Both the position numbers and the translations under genes were made by a program. From positions 48,563-112,562 of the forward strand of contig JAYYVF010000086.1 of assembly GCA_036343635.1 (NCBI GenBank): a stretch of DNA of 64,000 nt, in the 5' to 3' direction. The notes beneath the pieces are model-generated. The model was not told the origin of the DNA and made no database searches. It saw nothing but the letters and a program-made list of their open reading frames with translations. Source of the stretch: GCA-2693325 sp036343635 (GTDB taxonomy: Bacteria > Latescibacterota > UBA2968 > UBA8231). Every line of letters starts with the position of its first letter. Position 1 is the stretch's first letter. Of this stretch, positions 33,763-41,918 are shown piece after piece.

Positions 33763-35532
33763 CTAAAGTGACCGAACAAGGATTAGTATTGTCAACGTTT
33801 CCGCAAGTGTTCTCATAGTCGACTGAAACGTCTCCCAAATTCTGATACGGTTTTCTTCCGGAACCCAGATCTCGTCACCAGCTTCAACAACTAGGTCTTT
33901 CTCAAGGTCCTCACGTATTCCCGTTCGTGCTCGAATAAGACGAGCGCCACTCCGATGAGCACTAGTCGAAAACCCACCAGCAAGATCAAGATACTCAGAT
34001 ACGCTCAAACCTTCCTCAAAGTCAATTAGTCCCGGCTTTTTCAATTGTCCAGAAACAGTAACTGTACGACGAACTGTTGGAATATATATGACATCGCCAC
34101 TTTCCAACTGAATATTTTGGGTTTGATCATCAAAATCATACAGTCGTTCAAAATCAACAACTGCTCGACCCTTTTCCTCTCGTGCCTTGGTCTTCATATA
34201 GGCCTTATCTTCGTCTGACATGTCCGCATAACCACCGACCTTTGCCAAATTACTCAAGCGAGTGTACTCAGGGTCTATTTGATTTCGCAATTTGGTACGA
34301 ATTACCTTGGCCCCAAGGAATGATGCTCTCTCCGTCAAACCACCAGCAGGGCCATCAACAATATCCCTAACCCGTGTCTTCCCTTGATTGATCCGGTAAC
34401 GTCCTCGGTATTTGACCTCACCATAGACCAACACCGTTGGCATCTGTTGCCAAAGTGATCGAGCCCGAAAAAACACCATATCATTAGCCGCCAATGGCGT
34501 AGATAATATGGCATTCAAATCAATTTCCTGTCCCGAAACAGTATCATCGCCCAACGACACCTGCTCCATTATTTCAGTGCCAGGCTGAAAGCGCCAAAGT
34601 TCAATTTTCATCAACGGAGCATCCCCACGAAGTCCGCCAGAAAGAGCTACTAAATCACCCACAGTATCACCTGGCCGAAATTCTTGAATCCCTTCATTAT
34701 TAACCGCCCCGTACACATAACATGACTCGTTGCTAAAACCAACGTGCACCACATCTCCCATACGCACATAGGGATTGTGAAGAACATCACCCGTTGCGAA
34801 AAACATCGCTAAGTCAATTTTTTCAACCTTACCTTCTCTGCTGATTACCTCGATGGAACGGCGAGCAGCGGGACGGTTATTGATCCGTCTGGCTCTAGTA
34901 ACTTTTATCCCACCAACTTCTTCCTGAATTGTTCGACCCTGCAACTCGTCCAAAAATCCCCCCGAACGCTCAATCAAATCAGATACCCGTGTTGTCGGAG
35001 TAACCGTCAAACTCCCCTCGGTCAAAACTGCTCCCGTAACATAGGCAGTAAAAAAACGCATACTAACTAGAGAAACTGTAACCTCTACGCCAGGGTATTT
35101 ACCCTGAGCCGCACTATAAATAATATTTTTTGCTTCTGTTAGGGTTAGCTCGGAAATCTGAAAAGACCCCACGGTAGGAATTACAACTGAACCTTCTGGA
35201 TCAACTTGTAACATATAAGCTATATCAAATTCTCCCCAAACGTATAGTTGAATAACATCTCCTGGACCAACTAAATATTCATCCGGGTTGATCTCCCGAT
35301 CCTGACTAATACGTAGTCGCTCCACCTCTTCTCCCGAAGGCATGCGCACCTTGCCTGACATCAAATCATCATCCATCCCAGGAATTCCGGCACCCGGAAC
35401 ATTTTGCAATTCCGCTTCGTCCTCAGCCGAGTCGTCTATCAAGCTCTGTAACTCATCATCATCTTGAGCTACTACAGATGAGCAAACCAAAAAAAATAAA
35501 ATGAGAACAACCGCTGGAATGTTCCGTATCAT
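33763..35532 (-). CDS. Polysaccharide export outer-membrane protein (Wza/SLBB family)
   Basis: 589 residues from the ATG at 35532, which has GGAGG eight bases upstream and starts a clear signal peptide (MIRNIPAVVLILFFLVCSSVVAQ). A longer frame to 35670 overlaps rfbB and is not used. After an acidic linker comes the Poly_export domain (YLVGPGDVIQLYVWGEFDIAYMLQVDPEGSVVIPTVG). Several SLBB domains follow, each with a YVTGAV, YVYGAVNNEG, LVYGEVKYRG or VSGQLKKPG type start. A C-terminal hydrophobic helix (about 570-585) ends the protein. It is larger than Wza (about 380), with more SLBB repeats. It starts 13 bp after the rfbB stop. Confidence 0.9.
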   Translation of the reverse strand: MIRNIPAVVLILFFLVCSSVVAQDDDELQSLIDDSAEDEAELQNVPGAGIPGMDDDLMSGKVRMPSGEEVERLRISQDREINPDEYLVGPGDVIQLYVWGEFDIAYMLQVDPEGSVVIPTVGSFQISELTLTEAKNIIYSAAQGKYPGVEVTVSLVSMRFFTAYVTGAVLTEGSLTVTPTTRVSDLIERSGGFLDELQGRTIQEEVGGIKVTRARRINNRPAARRSIEVISREGKVEKIDLAMFFATGDVLHNPYVRMGDVVHVGFSNESCYVYGAVNNEGIQEFRPGDTVGDLVALSGGLRGDAPLMKIELWRFQPGTEIMEQVSLGDDTVSGQEIDLNAILSTPLAANDMVFFRARSLWQQMPTVLVYGEVKYRGRYRINQGKTRVRDIVDGPAGGLTERASFLGAKVIRTKLRNQIDPEYTRLSNLAKVGGYADMSDEDKAYMKTKAREEKGRAVVDFERLYDFDDQTQNIQLESGDVIYIPTVRRTVTVSGQLKKPGLIDFEEGLSVSEYLDLAGGFSTSAHRSGARLIRARTGIREDLEKDLVVEAGDEIWVPEENRIRIWETFQSTMRTLAETLTILILVRSL

Positions 35533-35545
35533 AAAAAATCCTCCA

Positions 35546-36550
35546 TTATCTCTTGCCATAATTTCGTTGATAGTAGTCACGAAAATCACCACTATCCTTA
35601 ATACTACGCCACCAAGCCTCATTAGATACATACCACTCGACAGTGCGTTGCATTGCTTGCTCATAATCACATATAGGCAACCAACCCAATTCCCTCAATT
35701 TACTCGAATCCAACGCATAACGCGCATCATGTCCGGGACGATCAGAAACATATTCTATTAATGTTTCCGGTTTATCAAGTATACGCAATATGGTACGTAC
35801 AACATCAATCCCAGTAGCTTCGTTGTCACTCCCCACATTATATGCTTCACCAAGCTCTCCTGAATTCAGGACCACATTGATTGCGCTACAATGATCCTCA
35901 ACGTAAAGGTGATCACGAATCTGAGATCCATTCCCATAAACAGGTAGCGCAAGATTGTCTATCGCATTTGTAACAAATAATGGCACACGCTTTTCAGGGT
36001 ACTGATAAGGGCCAATGTTGTTTGAACAACGCGTGATCAAAATAGGCACACCGTGCGTTACATGGAAAGCACGGACTAACAGTTCAGCACTCGCCTTACT
36101 CGCAGAGTATGGACTCCGCGGGTCAAGCGGCCATTCCTCCGTCCATAGGCCCTCCTCGATACTCCCATAGACCTCGTCCGTACTAACCTGCAGAAAACGC
36201 TCGACACCACATACTCGGGCACATTCTAACAGGGTATAGGTTCCACTAATATTCGTCTGAACAAATTCCGCTCCGCCCAAAATTGAGCGGTCAACATGTG
36301 TCTCCGCTGCAAAGTTGATCACCACATCCGCCTCATCAACCAGAGGTTGAACAACATCTACGTTACAGATATCCCCATGAACAAATCGATAACGTGAATC
36401 TCGAGACAAATTCGACAAATTTTCTGGATTACCAGCATAAGTAAGTTTGTCCAAATTGATTATCTGCCATTCGGCATGCTCCGACAATACATACCGAATA
36501 TAGTTGCTACCGATAAAACCGCAGCCACCAGTAACCAACAGCGTTTTCAT
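35546..36550 (-). CDS. rfbB: dTDP-glucose 4,6-dehydratase
   Basis: Converts dTDP-glucose to dTDP-4-keto-6-deoxyglucose, the entry to deoxysugars for surface glycans. 334 residues, an extended short-chain dehydrogenase. The NAD-binding GGCGFIGSNYI is near the N-terminus. NFAAETHVDRSI, STDEVYGS and the catalytic YSASK follow, then RCSNNIGPYQYPEKRVPLFVTNA, which is specific for RfbB. It heads the block rfbB, wza-like, wzz-like, dut. AAAGG precedes the ATG, and a TATAAT on the minus strand at 36651-36646 is a possible -10 box. Other rml genes (A, C, D) are absent from the window. Confidence 0.95.
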   Translation of the reverse strand: MKTLLVTGGCGFIGSNYIRYVLSEHAEWQIINLDKLTYAGNPENLSNLSRDSRYRFVHGDICNVDVVQPLVDEADVVINFAAETHVDRSILGGAEFVQTNISGTYTLLECARVCGVERFLQVSTDEVYGSIEEGLWTEEWPLDPRSPYSASKASAELLVRAFHVTHGVPILITRCSNNIGPYQYPEKRVPLFVTNAIDNLALPVYGNGSQIRDHLYVEDHCSAINVVLNSGELGEAYNVGSDNEATGIDVVRTILRILDKPETLIEYVSDRPGHDARYALDSSKLRELGWLPICDYEQAMQRTVEWYVSNEAWWRSIKDSGDFRDYYQRNYGKR

Positions 36551-36719
36551 TTGGTCTTACCTTTAAAAACAGCGAAGATCACTCCGAACACAACCAAGCA
36601 AGGCATTCTTATGGAGCACATCAAAGCATTGGAAAGAAACGAAACATTATACGAATGCTCTAATACAAAAAATTATAAGTCCGTAGACGATATTACGATA
36701 TAAGGAGGAGCCTATATTG

Positions 36720-37484
36720 TCAAGGTCGCTCAATACTCATAAATCGAAAAAAATTTTCCGTTGTTTGTTCCGCGACGTCCAACAATTCCGAACCATTTAA
36801 TCTAGCCATGCTATCAGCTACCTGCCTCACGCGCCCAGGATGATTCGCTATGCCATCAATAGTTATAGGAGCATCGGTTTCAAGAAGAAGTAAAGATGGA
36901 TCAATTTCTAGAGCAACCTGCTGAACTCTTTCATCATTTATCACTAAAGGTCCAACGGATACATAGATTCCTTCATCGTTACAAATGCGAATAAGTTTTT
37001 TTGATTCGGTAAACCAATGCATCTGTACATTCAATCCAGTTCGACGTTTAAATTCTATAGCCAACTCCAAAGTCTGGCGCTGGCTCCGTCGAGAGTGAAG
37101 ATTTACCGGCTTTCGAACCCGATCCGCAATATCCATTTGGATTTCCAAAACTTCACGCTGAACCGTCTGTTGCTGTATTTCTACAGCACACTTAAAATCA
37201 AGACCGATCTCACCAATAACATCCGCATCGGCACTATGGTTTTTCAACAAATCCAACGCTAATGCCAAACCATTTTCATTTTGCACAATCCATACTGGAT
37301 GCAAACCTAACCCAATCCAAACCGAATTAGCTCTTTTTCTTCGAATATCCAACACCATTCGAATCGATTCTGGATCCTGAGACACTGCGACAACATTCTC
37401 CACCGAACATGCCTGAGCCTGATCTAATATCGAATCTATGTCATTGAACGTATCGAGATGGCAATGCGTATCAATCAACATCAC
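36720..37484 (-). CDS. tatD: TatD family metal-dependent hydrolase
   Basis: Probable 3'-5' deoxyribonuclease of the amidohydrolase superfamily, 254 residues, TIM barrel. Metal ligands are visible: DTHCHLD at the N-terminus, GEIGLDFK (Glu), HSRRS (His), MHWF (His) and ETDAP (Asp) near the C-terminus. The start overlaps the end of argC by 4 bp, so the genes are coupled although functionally unrelated. Identification of the family is firm; DNase activity is inferred from relatives. Confidence 0.9.
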   Translation of the reverse strand: MMLIDTHCHLDTFNDIDSILDQAQACSVENVVAVSQDPESIRMVLDIRRKRANSVWIGLGLHPVWIVQNENGLALALDLLKNHSADADVIGEIGLDFKCAVEIQQQTVQREVLEIQMDIADRVRKPVNLHSRRSQRQTLELAIEFKRRTGLNVQMHWFTESKKLIRICNDEGIYVSVGPLVINDERVQQVALEIDPSLLLLETDAPITIDGIANHPGRVRQVADSMARLNGSELLDVAEQTTENFFRFMSIERP

Positions 37485-38449
37485 GTTAGGGCCACTGTCT
37501 CTTCAAAGCCAAGCATTAAATTTAGGCATTGAACCGCGTTACCGGCCGCGCCCTTTCCTAAGTTGTCCAAACGGCCAACAAGAATTAACCCTCTATCATC
37601 TCCCCAAATAGAAAGTTCGACTTCATTACTCTGCCCCAATGTCTCAACATCCAAAAAGCCTTGTCGAAGAATCTTGTCTCCCTTATCTGGGTCAATTATC
37701 CTGACCATTGGTGCATCATCGTAAGCCTCTTTCCACAACGCATAGATCCGACTTTGATCGACTTCACTATTTATTAAAGATTCACTCGGCAACGGTATGC
37801 TTACCAACATTCCACAATATGTATGCACCACAGACGGAACAAACATTGGCGGTCGATCCATCAGAGCATATTTCCACATCTCAGCAATATGTTTATGACG
37901 CGCACTAAGACTGTATAGAGAAAATGGCCTGTCGGCATCTCCAGGTCTTCCTCCCGAAGATGCCGTATCATAAGCCTCGATCATTTTACGACCGCCCCCA
38001 GAATACCCTGAGACCGCATTTATTATCAAAGTTACATCCGGAGAAATTAAACCCGCCATTACAAGTGGACGTACCGCCAAAATGAAACTTACGGGATAAC
38101 ACCCACAATTCGCGACACGACTAGCATTAGAAATTTTTTCACGGTGATCCGCACTTATCTCAGGCAAACCATATACCCAATCTGGGCTCACTCGCCGTGT
38201 CGTACTAGTGTCTATAATTTTTGTAGCTGAATTGTGAACTAATTTCAATGCATCGGAAGCAGCAGCATCTGGTAAACACAAAATCACCAAATCAGCATTG
38301 TTTATGAAGGTAGCACGAACTTCTTCATTTTTTCTTTGAGATTCAGGAATAAGTAGTAATTCGATATCTTTACGTCCCTCCAACATTTCTCGAATACGCA
38401 AGCCAGTCGTACCTTCCTGGCCATCAATAAATACGGTGGGATTTGTCAT
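37481..38449 (-). CDS. argC: N-acetyl-gamma-glutamyl-phosphate reductase, short type
   Basis: Third step of arginine synthesis, NADPH-dependent reduction of N-acetylglutamyl phosphate. 322 residues, like the shorter type-2 ArgC proteins. N-terminal VFIDGQEGTTGLRIREML nucleotide-binding region, then LPDAAASDAL, the catalytic Cys in ANCGCYPVSFILA, and the conserved SGYSGGGRKMIEAY. Its start lies 88 bp downstream of the DUF5069-like gene on the same strand and its end overlaps tatD, so it may be read through from the lectin-kinase-DUF5069 genes. No other arg gene is near. Confidence 0.94.
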   Translation of the reverse strand: MTNPTVFIDGQEGTTGLRIREMLEGRKDIELLLIPESQRKNEEVRATFINNADLVILCLPDAAASDALKLVHNSATKIIDTSTTRRVSPDWVYGLPEISADHREKISNASRVANCGCYPVSFILAVRPLVMAGLISPDVTLIINAVSGYSGGGRKMIEAYDTASSGGRPGDADRPFSLYSLSARHKHIAEMWKYALMDRPPMFVPSVVHTYCGMLVSIPLPSESLINSEVDQSRIYALWKEAYDDAPMVRIIDPDKGDKILRQGFLDVETLGQSNEVELSIWGDDRGLILVGRLDNLGKGAAGNAVQCLNLMLGFEETVALT

Positions 38450-38537
38450 AAATTAATCCTCAAAGCATAAATTTTTATTTTTTCAACTCCTAACCACCAA
38501 GCAACAGATATTTTGACGCATACGACTGGAGAAGAAA

Positions 38538-38807
38538 CTACTTCTTTTTTCGATCAATGTAACTGTTCATTTTACTTATTAAGCCCGAATCATTTTCAGT
38601 CGAAATTACCATCGCCCTGAATTCTTCTGCTGAAATTTTCACTTCCTCCAGGAAGCGATTATCAGCTGGTCATGGAAAAACATAATCACCAATTCGGTCA
38701 GATTCTAATGCGCGCACTTTATCTGCGATACGTGCTAACCATGTTAAATTGCCAATCACCAATCCACGAGCCCTCGGTTTAAAATCAAGAATATTCCATT
38801 CATCCAT
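38538..38807 (-). CDS. DUF5069-like protein with in-frame TGA: candidate selenoprotein (Sec46)
   Basis: An 89-residue frame interrupted only by TGA at codon 46 (38672-38670). The N-terminal half contains NLTWLARIADKVRAL and the TGA follows GDYVFP. Reading continues PADNRFLEEVKISAEEF to a TAG at 38538. I recall DUF5069 proteins having LARMIDKARA and a Y-x-x-Cys-Pro-Leu-Asp block; the TGA falls at that Cys. A perfect 8-bp hairpin follows at SECIS-like distance (38639-38658). AAAGGA lies eight bases before the ATG, which directly follows the kinase stop (38808). TGA is a normal stop elsewhere in the window. Family and Cys alignment are from memory; a nonsense-mutated gene or sequence error remains possible. 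Function unknown. Confidence 0.65.
38639..38658 (-). promoter_or_regulatory. Candidate bacterial SECIS hairpin
   Basis: On the minus strand, arm UCGCUUCC (38658-38651), loop UGGA (38650-38647), arm GGAAGUGA (38646-38639): eight pairs including one G-U. Nineteen bases separate the TGA from the loop. Known bacterial SECIS elements have a small loop with a G in its first two bases, about 16-37 bases after the UGA; this fits. The hairpin also encodes RFLEEV, so chance pairing is possible. Confidence 0.55.
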
Positions 38808-39839
38808 TTACGAATCCTTTCTTTCAATACTGAATGCAGAACGTATTTCGCATAATTTCGTTTCCCACGAAAGAGGCTCCGAAAGCGCTTTCGCAAATGC
38901 AAGCAACCTCCCTCGCAGAGAATAAAATTGGGCACGTTGAAAATACTTTCTAAGAGATCTTTTTTCTTTATCAAGCGCTAAGCACAGCGCTGCAGCACCA
39001 TTCAATAAGAAAACGATCTGGTGCGCATCGATAGATGCTACATTTGAGATGTCTTTTAGGTTATTTCTACACAGTAAGACTCTCATACTTCCTTTTTCTT
39101 CTCTACTACCCATGGAAGTAGTATACTGCACGAGACGTCGTTCCGTCCAGTCCCAGTTTAACTTCGCGAATTCTATGAAATAGGGAGCTCTATTGTTATT
39201 AACAATTATATTGCGAGCATTAAAATCACTGCATCCAAGCCGAGGTTCACGTCGAGATAAGTCAATACAAACATCATGAAGTCCAGCTAAGATTTTTTGA
39301 TTTGGATTAGCTATACCTAGACGGCAGCATAGAGCGTGAGCACCCCATTTAGCTCTTTCGGTAACAACCTCCCATACAGATAATAGATCTGATTTTCCAC
39401 CGTGCATTATTACGCGAGATTCCAATTCAGCACTAATATTATTTAGCATGTTATCAATAGATTTAAATGATTCAATAACACTTGGGGTAATGTTACTGGC
39501 TTTTAAAAAATCTTTCTGAGCATAATCATCTAATGTTTCGTCACCAACCCATTCGTAAAATGCGAAGCCTGTTTTCTTATCGCACCCCAACCAGCGCGGC
39601 ACCAAACAGCCTTTGTCCAACAAAAAATCAAGCACTTCTCGTTCAACAACTAACACGTCACTTGGAATATCTCGGGTTTCGCGAGCCAAGGGTTGGTATT
39701 TAGCCGCAATGCATTTTTCTTCGTTAAGCTGAATGCGCCATACCCACGGTGCCCACTCAATAACATCTTCGACAACAGCACCATATTTTGCAGTGACGTA
39801 GTGCCGGAGATATCTCTTTATCGATTCCTTAGTTTTCAC
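38808..39839 (-). CDS. APH-type kinase-fold protein of unknown substrate
   Basis: 343 residues with aminoglycoside phosphotransferase/choline kinase-like features. An N-lobe has a lysine in ECIAAKYQPLA-like context and VVEREVLDFL. The catalytic segment is GCSDFNARNIIV (Asp and Asn of the D-x-x-x-x-N motif; the usual His before Asp is replaced). The metal-binding segment is YFIEFAKLNWDWTERRLVQY, where an Asp is normally expected but Glu is present. It could be an active small-molecule kinase or a divergent pseudokinase. The GTG start overlaps the lectin gene stop by 4 bp and its stop abuts the DUF5069-like ATG, so all three are tightly coupled. Confidence 0.65.
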   Translation of the reverse strand: MKTKESIKRYLRHYVTAKYGAVVEDVIEWAPWVWRIQLNEEKCIAAKYQPLARETRDIPSDVLVVEREVLDFLLDKGCLVPRWLGCDKKTGFAFYEWVGDETLDDYAQKDFLKASNITPSVIESFKSIDNMLNNISAELESRVIMHGGKSDLLSVWEVVTERAKWGAHALCCRLGIANPNQKILAGLHDVCIDLSRREPRLGCSDFNARNIIVNNNRAPYFIEFAKLNWDWTERRLVQYTTSMGSREEKGSMRVLLCRNNLKDISNVASIDAHQIVFLLNGAAALCLALDKEKRSLRKYFQRAQFYSLRGRLLAFAKALSEPLSWETKLCEIRSAFSIERKDS

Positions 39840-40216
39840 TGTGAATCAGATTCAAAAACAATCACCTGAGTAAGAATCTTTCCTGCTTGATTATTTCGCT
39901 GAGAATCCTCGTTCATTGCAAAAAAAATCACTCCCGCCTCTTTTGCAACAAAATCATAACGTGAACCTACTGCAAAAGCTTCACCATTCCCGATCCGGGC
40001 GACAAGGCAACCTACATTAGCCCCTGGCACAAGATACTCATCACCGGCAGGGAACTTATGAATTCCGTCCGCTCCACACCAAACAACTTGATCCAGCATA
40101 TCAGGAGACCAGGTTTCCTCTGAATCAACAACCACTCGCTGTCCATGTGTAATTCGGATAAGGGAGTCCTGCCACTTTGAACTCGGACGAACCGAACGCA
40201 ATATACTAACCGCCAT
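39836..40216 (-). CDS. LecA (PA-IL)-like lectin-domain protein
   Basis: 126 residues, no signal peptide. The C-terminal half resembles the galactose lectin PA-IL/LecA of Pseudomonas. NVGCLVARIGNGEAFAVGSRYDFVAKEAGVIFFAMNED follows the pattern of its carbohydrate- and calcium-binding region, and the following NN-x-A-G occupies the place of its Asn-Asn-Ser-Gly. The assignment rests on my memory of that sequence, not on a search. Such domains occur in cytosolic or exported sugar-binding proteins. First gene of a coupled set with the APH-type kinase (4-bp overlap) and the TGA-containing DUF5069-like gene. Confidence 0.55.
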   Translation of the reverse strand: MAVSILRSVRPSSKWQDSLIRITHGQRVVVDSEETWSPDMLDQVVWCGADGIHKFPAGDEYLVPGANVGCLVARIGNGEAFAVGSRYDFVAKEAGVIFFAMNEDSQRNNQAGKILTQVIVFESDSQ

Positions 40217-40529
40217 TTATACACCTAACATTCTCATTGAATTATACTGTTGAACATCAATTTTCTAGAGAATACACTCATTTATTCAACAACTAAAACC
40301 AATTGAACTCGTTGTCGTTTTCTAATAACGTACCATCTCACGCTGATCAATTTTGAAGCTCATAAATCATTACTTAACATTTATCAATAAATTCTTTGAC
40401 TGTATTACCTCCATGGTTTATGCTTGCTGATAATTTGAACGAACTCAATCTAAAATATATCTATATTTTCAAACTAGCGTCTCTTTTTTCATAAATTTAA
40501 ACCAAAACCCTGTCTCCGAGAAAAACACC
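40217..40529. other. Intergenic region between divergent lectin and murD genes
   Basis: 313 AT-rich bases without a supported gene. It holds the predicted murD promoter (40396-40424). No tRNA, hairpin of note or repeat was seen. The promoter for the lectin-kinase-DUF5069 set should also lie here, but I could not pick a convincing one. Confidence 0.5.
40396..40424 (+). promoter_or_regulatory. Predicted promoter of murD
   Basis: TTGACT (40396-40401), 17-bp spacer, TATGCT (40419-40424). Transcription would begin near 40431, giving a leader of about 100 bases before the GTG start of murD. Confidence 0.5.
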
Positions 40530-41894
40530 GTGGATATAGAAGAATTCAAGCACAAAAAAATTGCACTTCTTGGATTTGGGGTTGAAAATCGAGCCGTTGC
40601 TAACTATTTCGATCAGAATCAAATTTCCTATACGGTGTTTGATTCAGATCCAGACATCTCCTTGAATAACTGTCATCTAATGCTTCAGTCGCACCTTGGA
40701 CCGAACTATCTTGAGGCTCTTCCGGAATTCGAGCTGATTTTTCGCACCCCGGGGTTTTCGCCCATCCACCAGGCAATACAAAAAGCAAAAAATAGTGGTG
40801 CGTTGGTGACCAGCCAAACGCAGTTGTTTTTTGACCTCTGCCCAGGTAAGCTAATAGGAATTACCGGAACCAAAGGAAAGGGAACCACAACAAAAATTTT
40901 AGAGTGCCTATTACAGCACACAACCGACAAGAGTGTGTTCGTCGGCGGAAACATCGGTATCCCTCCTGTTTCTTTTTTAGGTCAGCTAAAAAAAGACGAT
41001 AGCGTCATTTTGGAACTTTCGAGTTTCCAACTACAAGACCTTAACAGGAGCCCACATTTAGCCGTTTTGTTAGCCGTTGGAGTGGACCACTTAAACTACC
41101 ACGCTGACGAAAATGAATACGTAGAAGCCAAAACGAACATCGTGCGGAAACAAACCGACGACGATTTCCTCATCGTCAATGAAGATTGTATCACAGCGAA
41201 AAAAATTGCTCAAAAATCGAAAGCACAGATTTTGAGATTTAGCTTAGAAAAAAAAATTGAGGGCTTCGGCGTTTGGTTAGAAAAAAACGAAGTATATGTG
41301 CGTGGACATAATGATTGCATTGAGAAAATCTGCACAACGGAAGCGCTTAGGTTAAAAGGACGTCACAACTGGCAAAATGCCTGCGCGGCTATTGCCTCAA
41401 GTCTGGCGCTAAACTGTGCTCCGGATGCTATTGGGAACGCGATAGGCCAATTTACCGGATTACCTCACAGACTTGAACAAATCGATGTTGACTCCAAGTT
41501 CAATTATTATAATGACTCACTTGCAACAACACCCGACGCCACAATAGCTGCGATCAACGCATTTGAGGAACCGGTGGTTCTGATAGCTGGAGGAGCGAGT
41601 AAGGGTGGAGATTTTTTAACCCTTGCTCATACCTGTGCGCATCGGTCACTTCGCGCGGCGATACTCATTGGCGAAGAATCAGATAAAATCAGTAAAGCGC
41701 TGGAGGATAGCGGATATGTGGGTCCTATTTTACGCGCAGGGACTGATTTCGCTCAAGCCGTAGAAATGGCCCACCAACATGCCCAACCAGGTGACACCAT
41801 CTTACTCTCACCAGCTTGCGCCAGCTTCGATATGTTTAATAGTTATGCTGAACGTGGAGAAATATTCAAAGATCTTTGTAGGCAGGGCTCGTAG
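40530..41894 (+). CDS. murD: UDP-N-acetylmuramoyl-L-alanine--D-glutamate ligase
   Basis: Adds D-glutamate to the peptidoglycan precursor in the cytosol. 454 residues, normal for MurD. The N-terminal Rossmann-like UDP-binding domain begins KIALLGFGVENRAVANYF. The central ATPase domain carries the P-loop GITGTKGKGTTT (near 112-123), ELSSFQL and DHLNYHADENEY with the conserved His/Asp. The C-terminal domain has the substrate-binding NDSLATTPDATIAAI and LIAGGASKGGDF. GTG start. It stands apart from a dcw cluster; the other mur gene in the window, murB, is 2.3 kb away. Confidence 0.95.
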   Translation: MDIEEFKHKKIALLGFGVENRAVANYFDQNQISYTVFDSDPDISLNNCHLMLQSHLGPNYLEALPEFELIFRTPGFSPIHQAIQKAKNSGALVTSQTQLFFDLCPGKLIGITGTKGKGTTTKILECLLQHTTDKSVFVGGNIGIPPVSFLGQLKKDDSVILELSSFQLQDLNRSPHLAVLLAVGVDHLNYHADENEYVEAKTNIVRKQTDDDFLIVNEDCITAKKIAQKSKAQILRFSLEKKIEGFGVWLEKNEVYVRGHNDCIEKICTTEALRLKGRHNWQNACAAIASSLALNCAPDAIGNAIGQFTGLPHRLEQIDVDSKFNYYNDSLATTPDATIAAINAFEEPVVLIAGGASKGGDFLTLAHTCAHRSLRAAILIGEESDKISKALEDSGYVGPILRAGTDFAQAVEMAHQHAQPGDTILLSPACASFDMFNSYAERGEIFKDLCRQGS

Positions 41895-41918
41895 CCGAAA
41901 CTTACTACCCATCTGGCA

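Noticed and set aside
36476..36703. 75-residue plus-strand frame across the rfbB start
   Set aside because: It overlaps the conserved N-terminus of rfbB on the other strand, and its composition is that of intergenic DNA.
38538..38807. Calling the DUF5069-like gene a pseudogene because of its in-frame TGA
   Set aside because: The reading frame is otherwise intact on both sides, has a ribosome site and operon coupling, and a SECIS-like hairpin sits at the right place. The pseudogene option is kept as the main alternative.
38538..38807. Genome-wide reassignment of TGA to an amino acid
   Set aside because: Several genes in the window, such as the TolC-like channel and the RND adaptor, end in TGA at family-typical lengths, so TGA is a normal stop.
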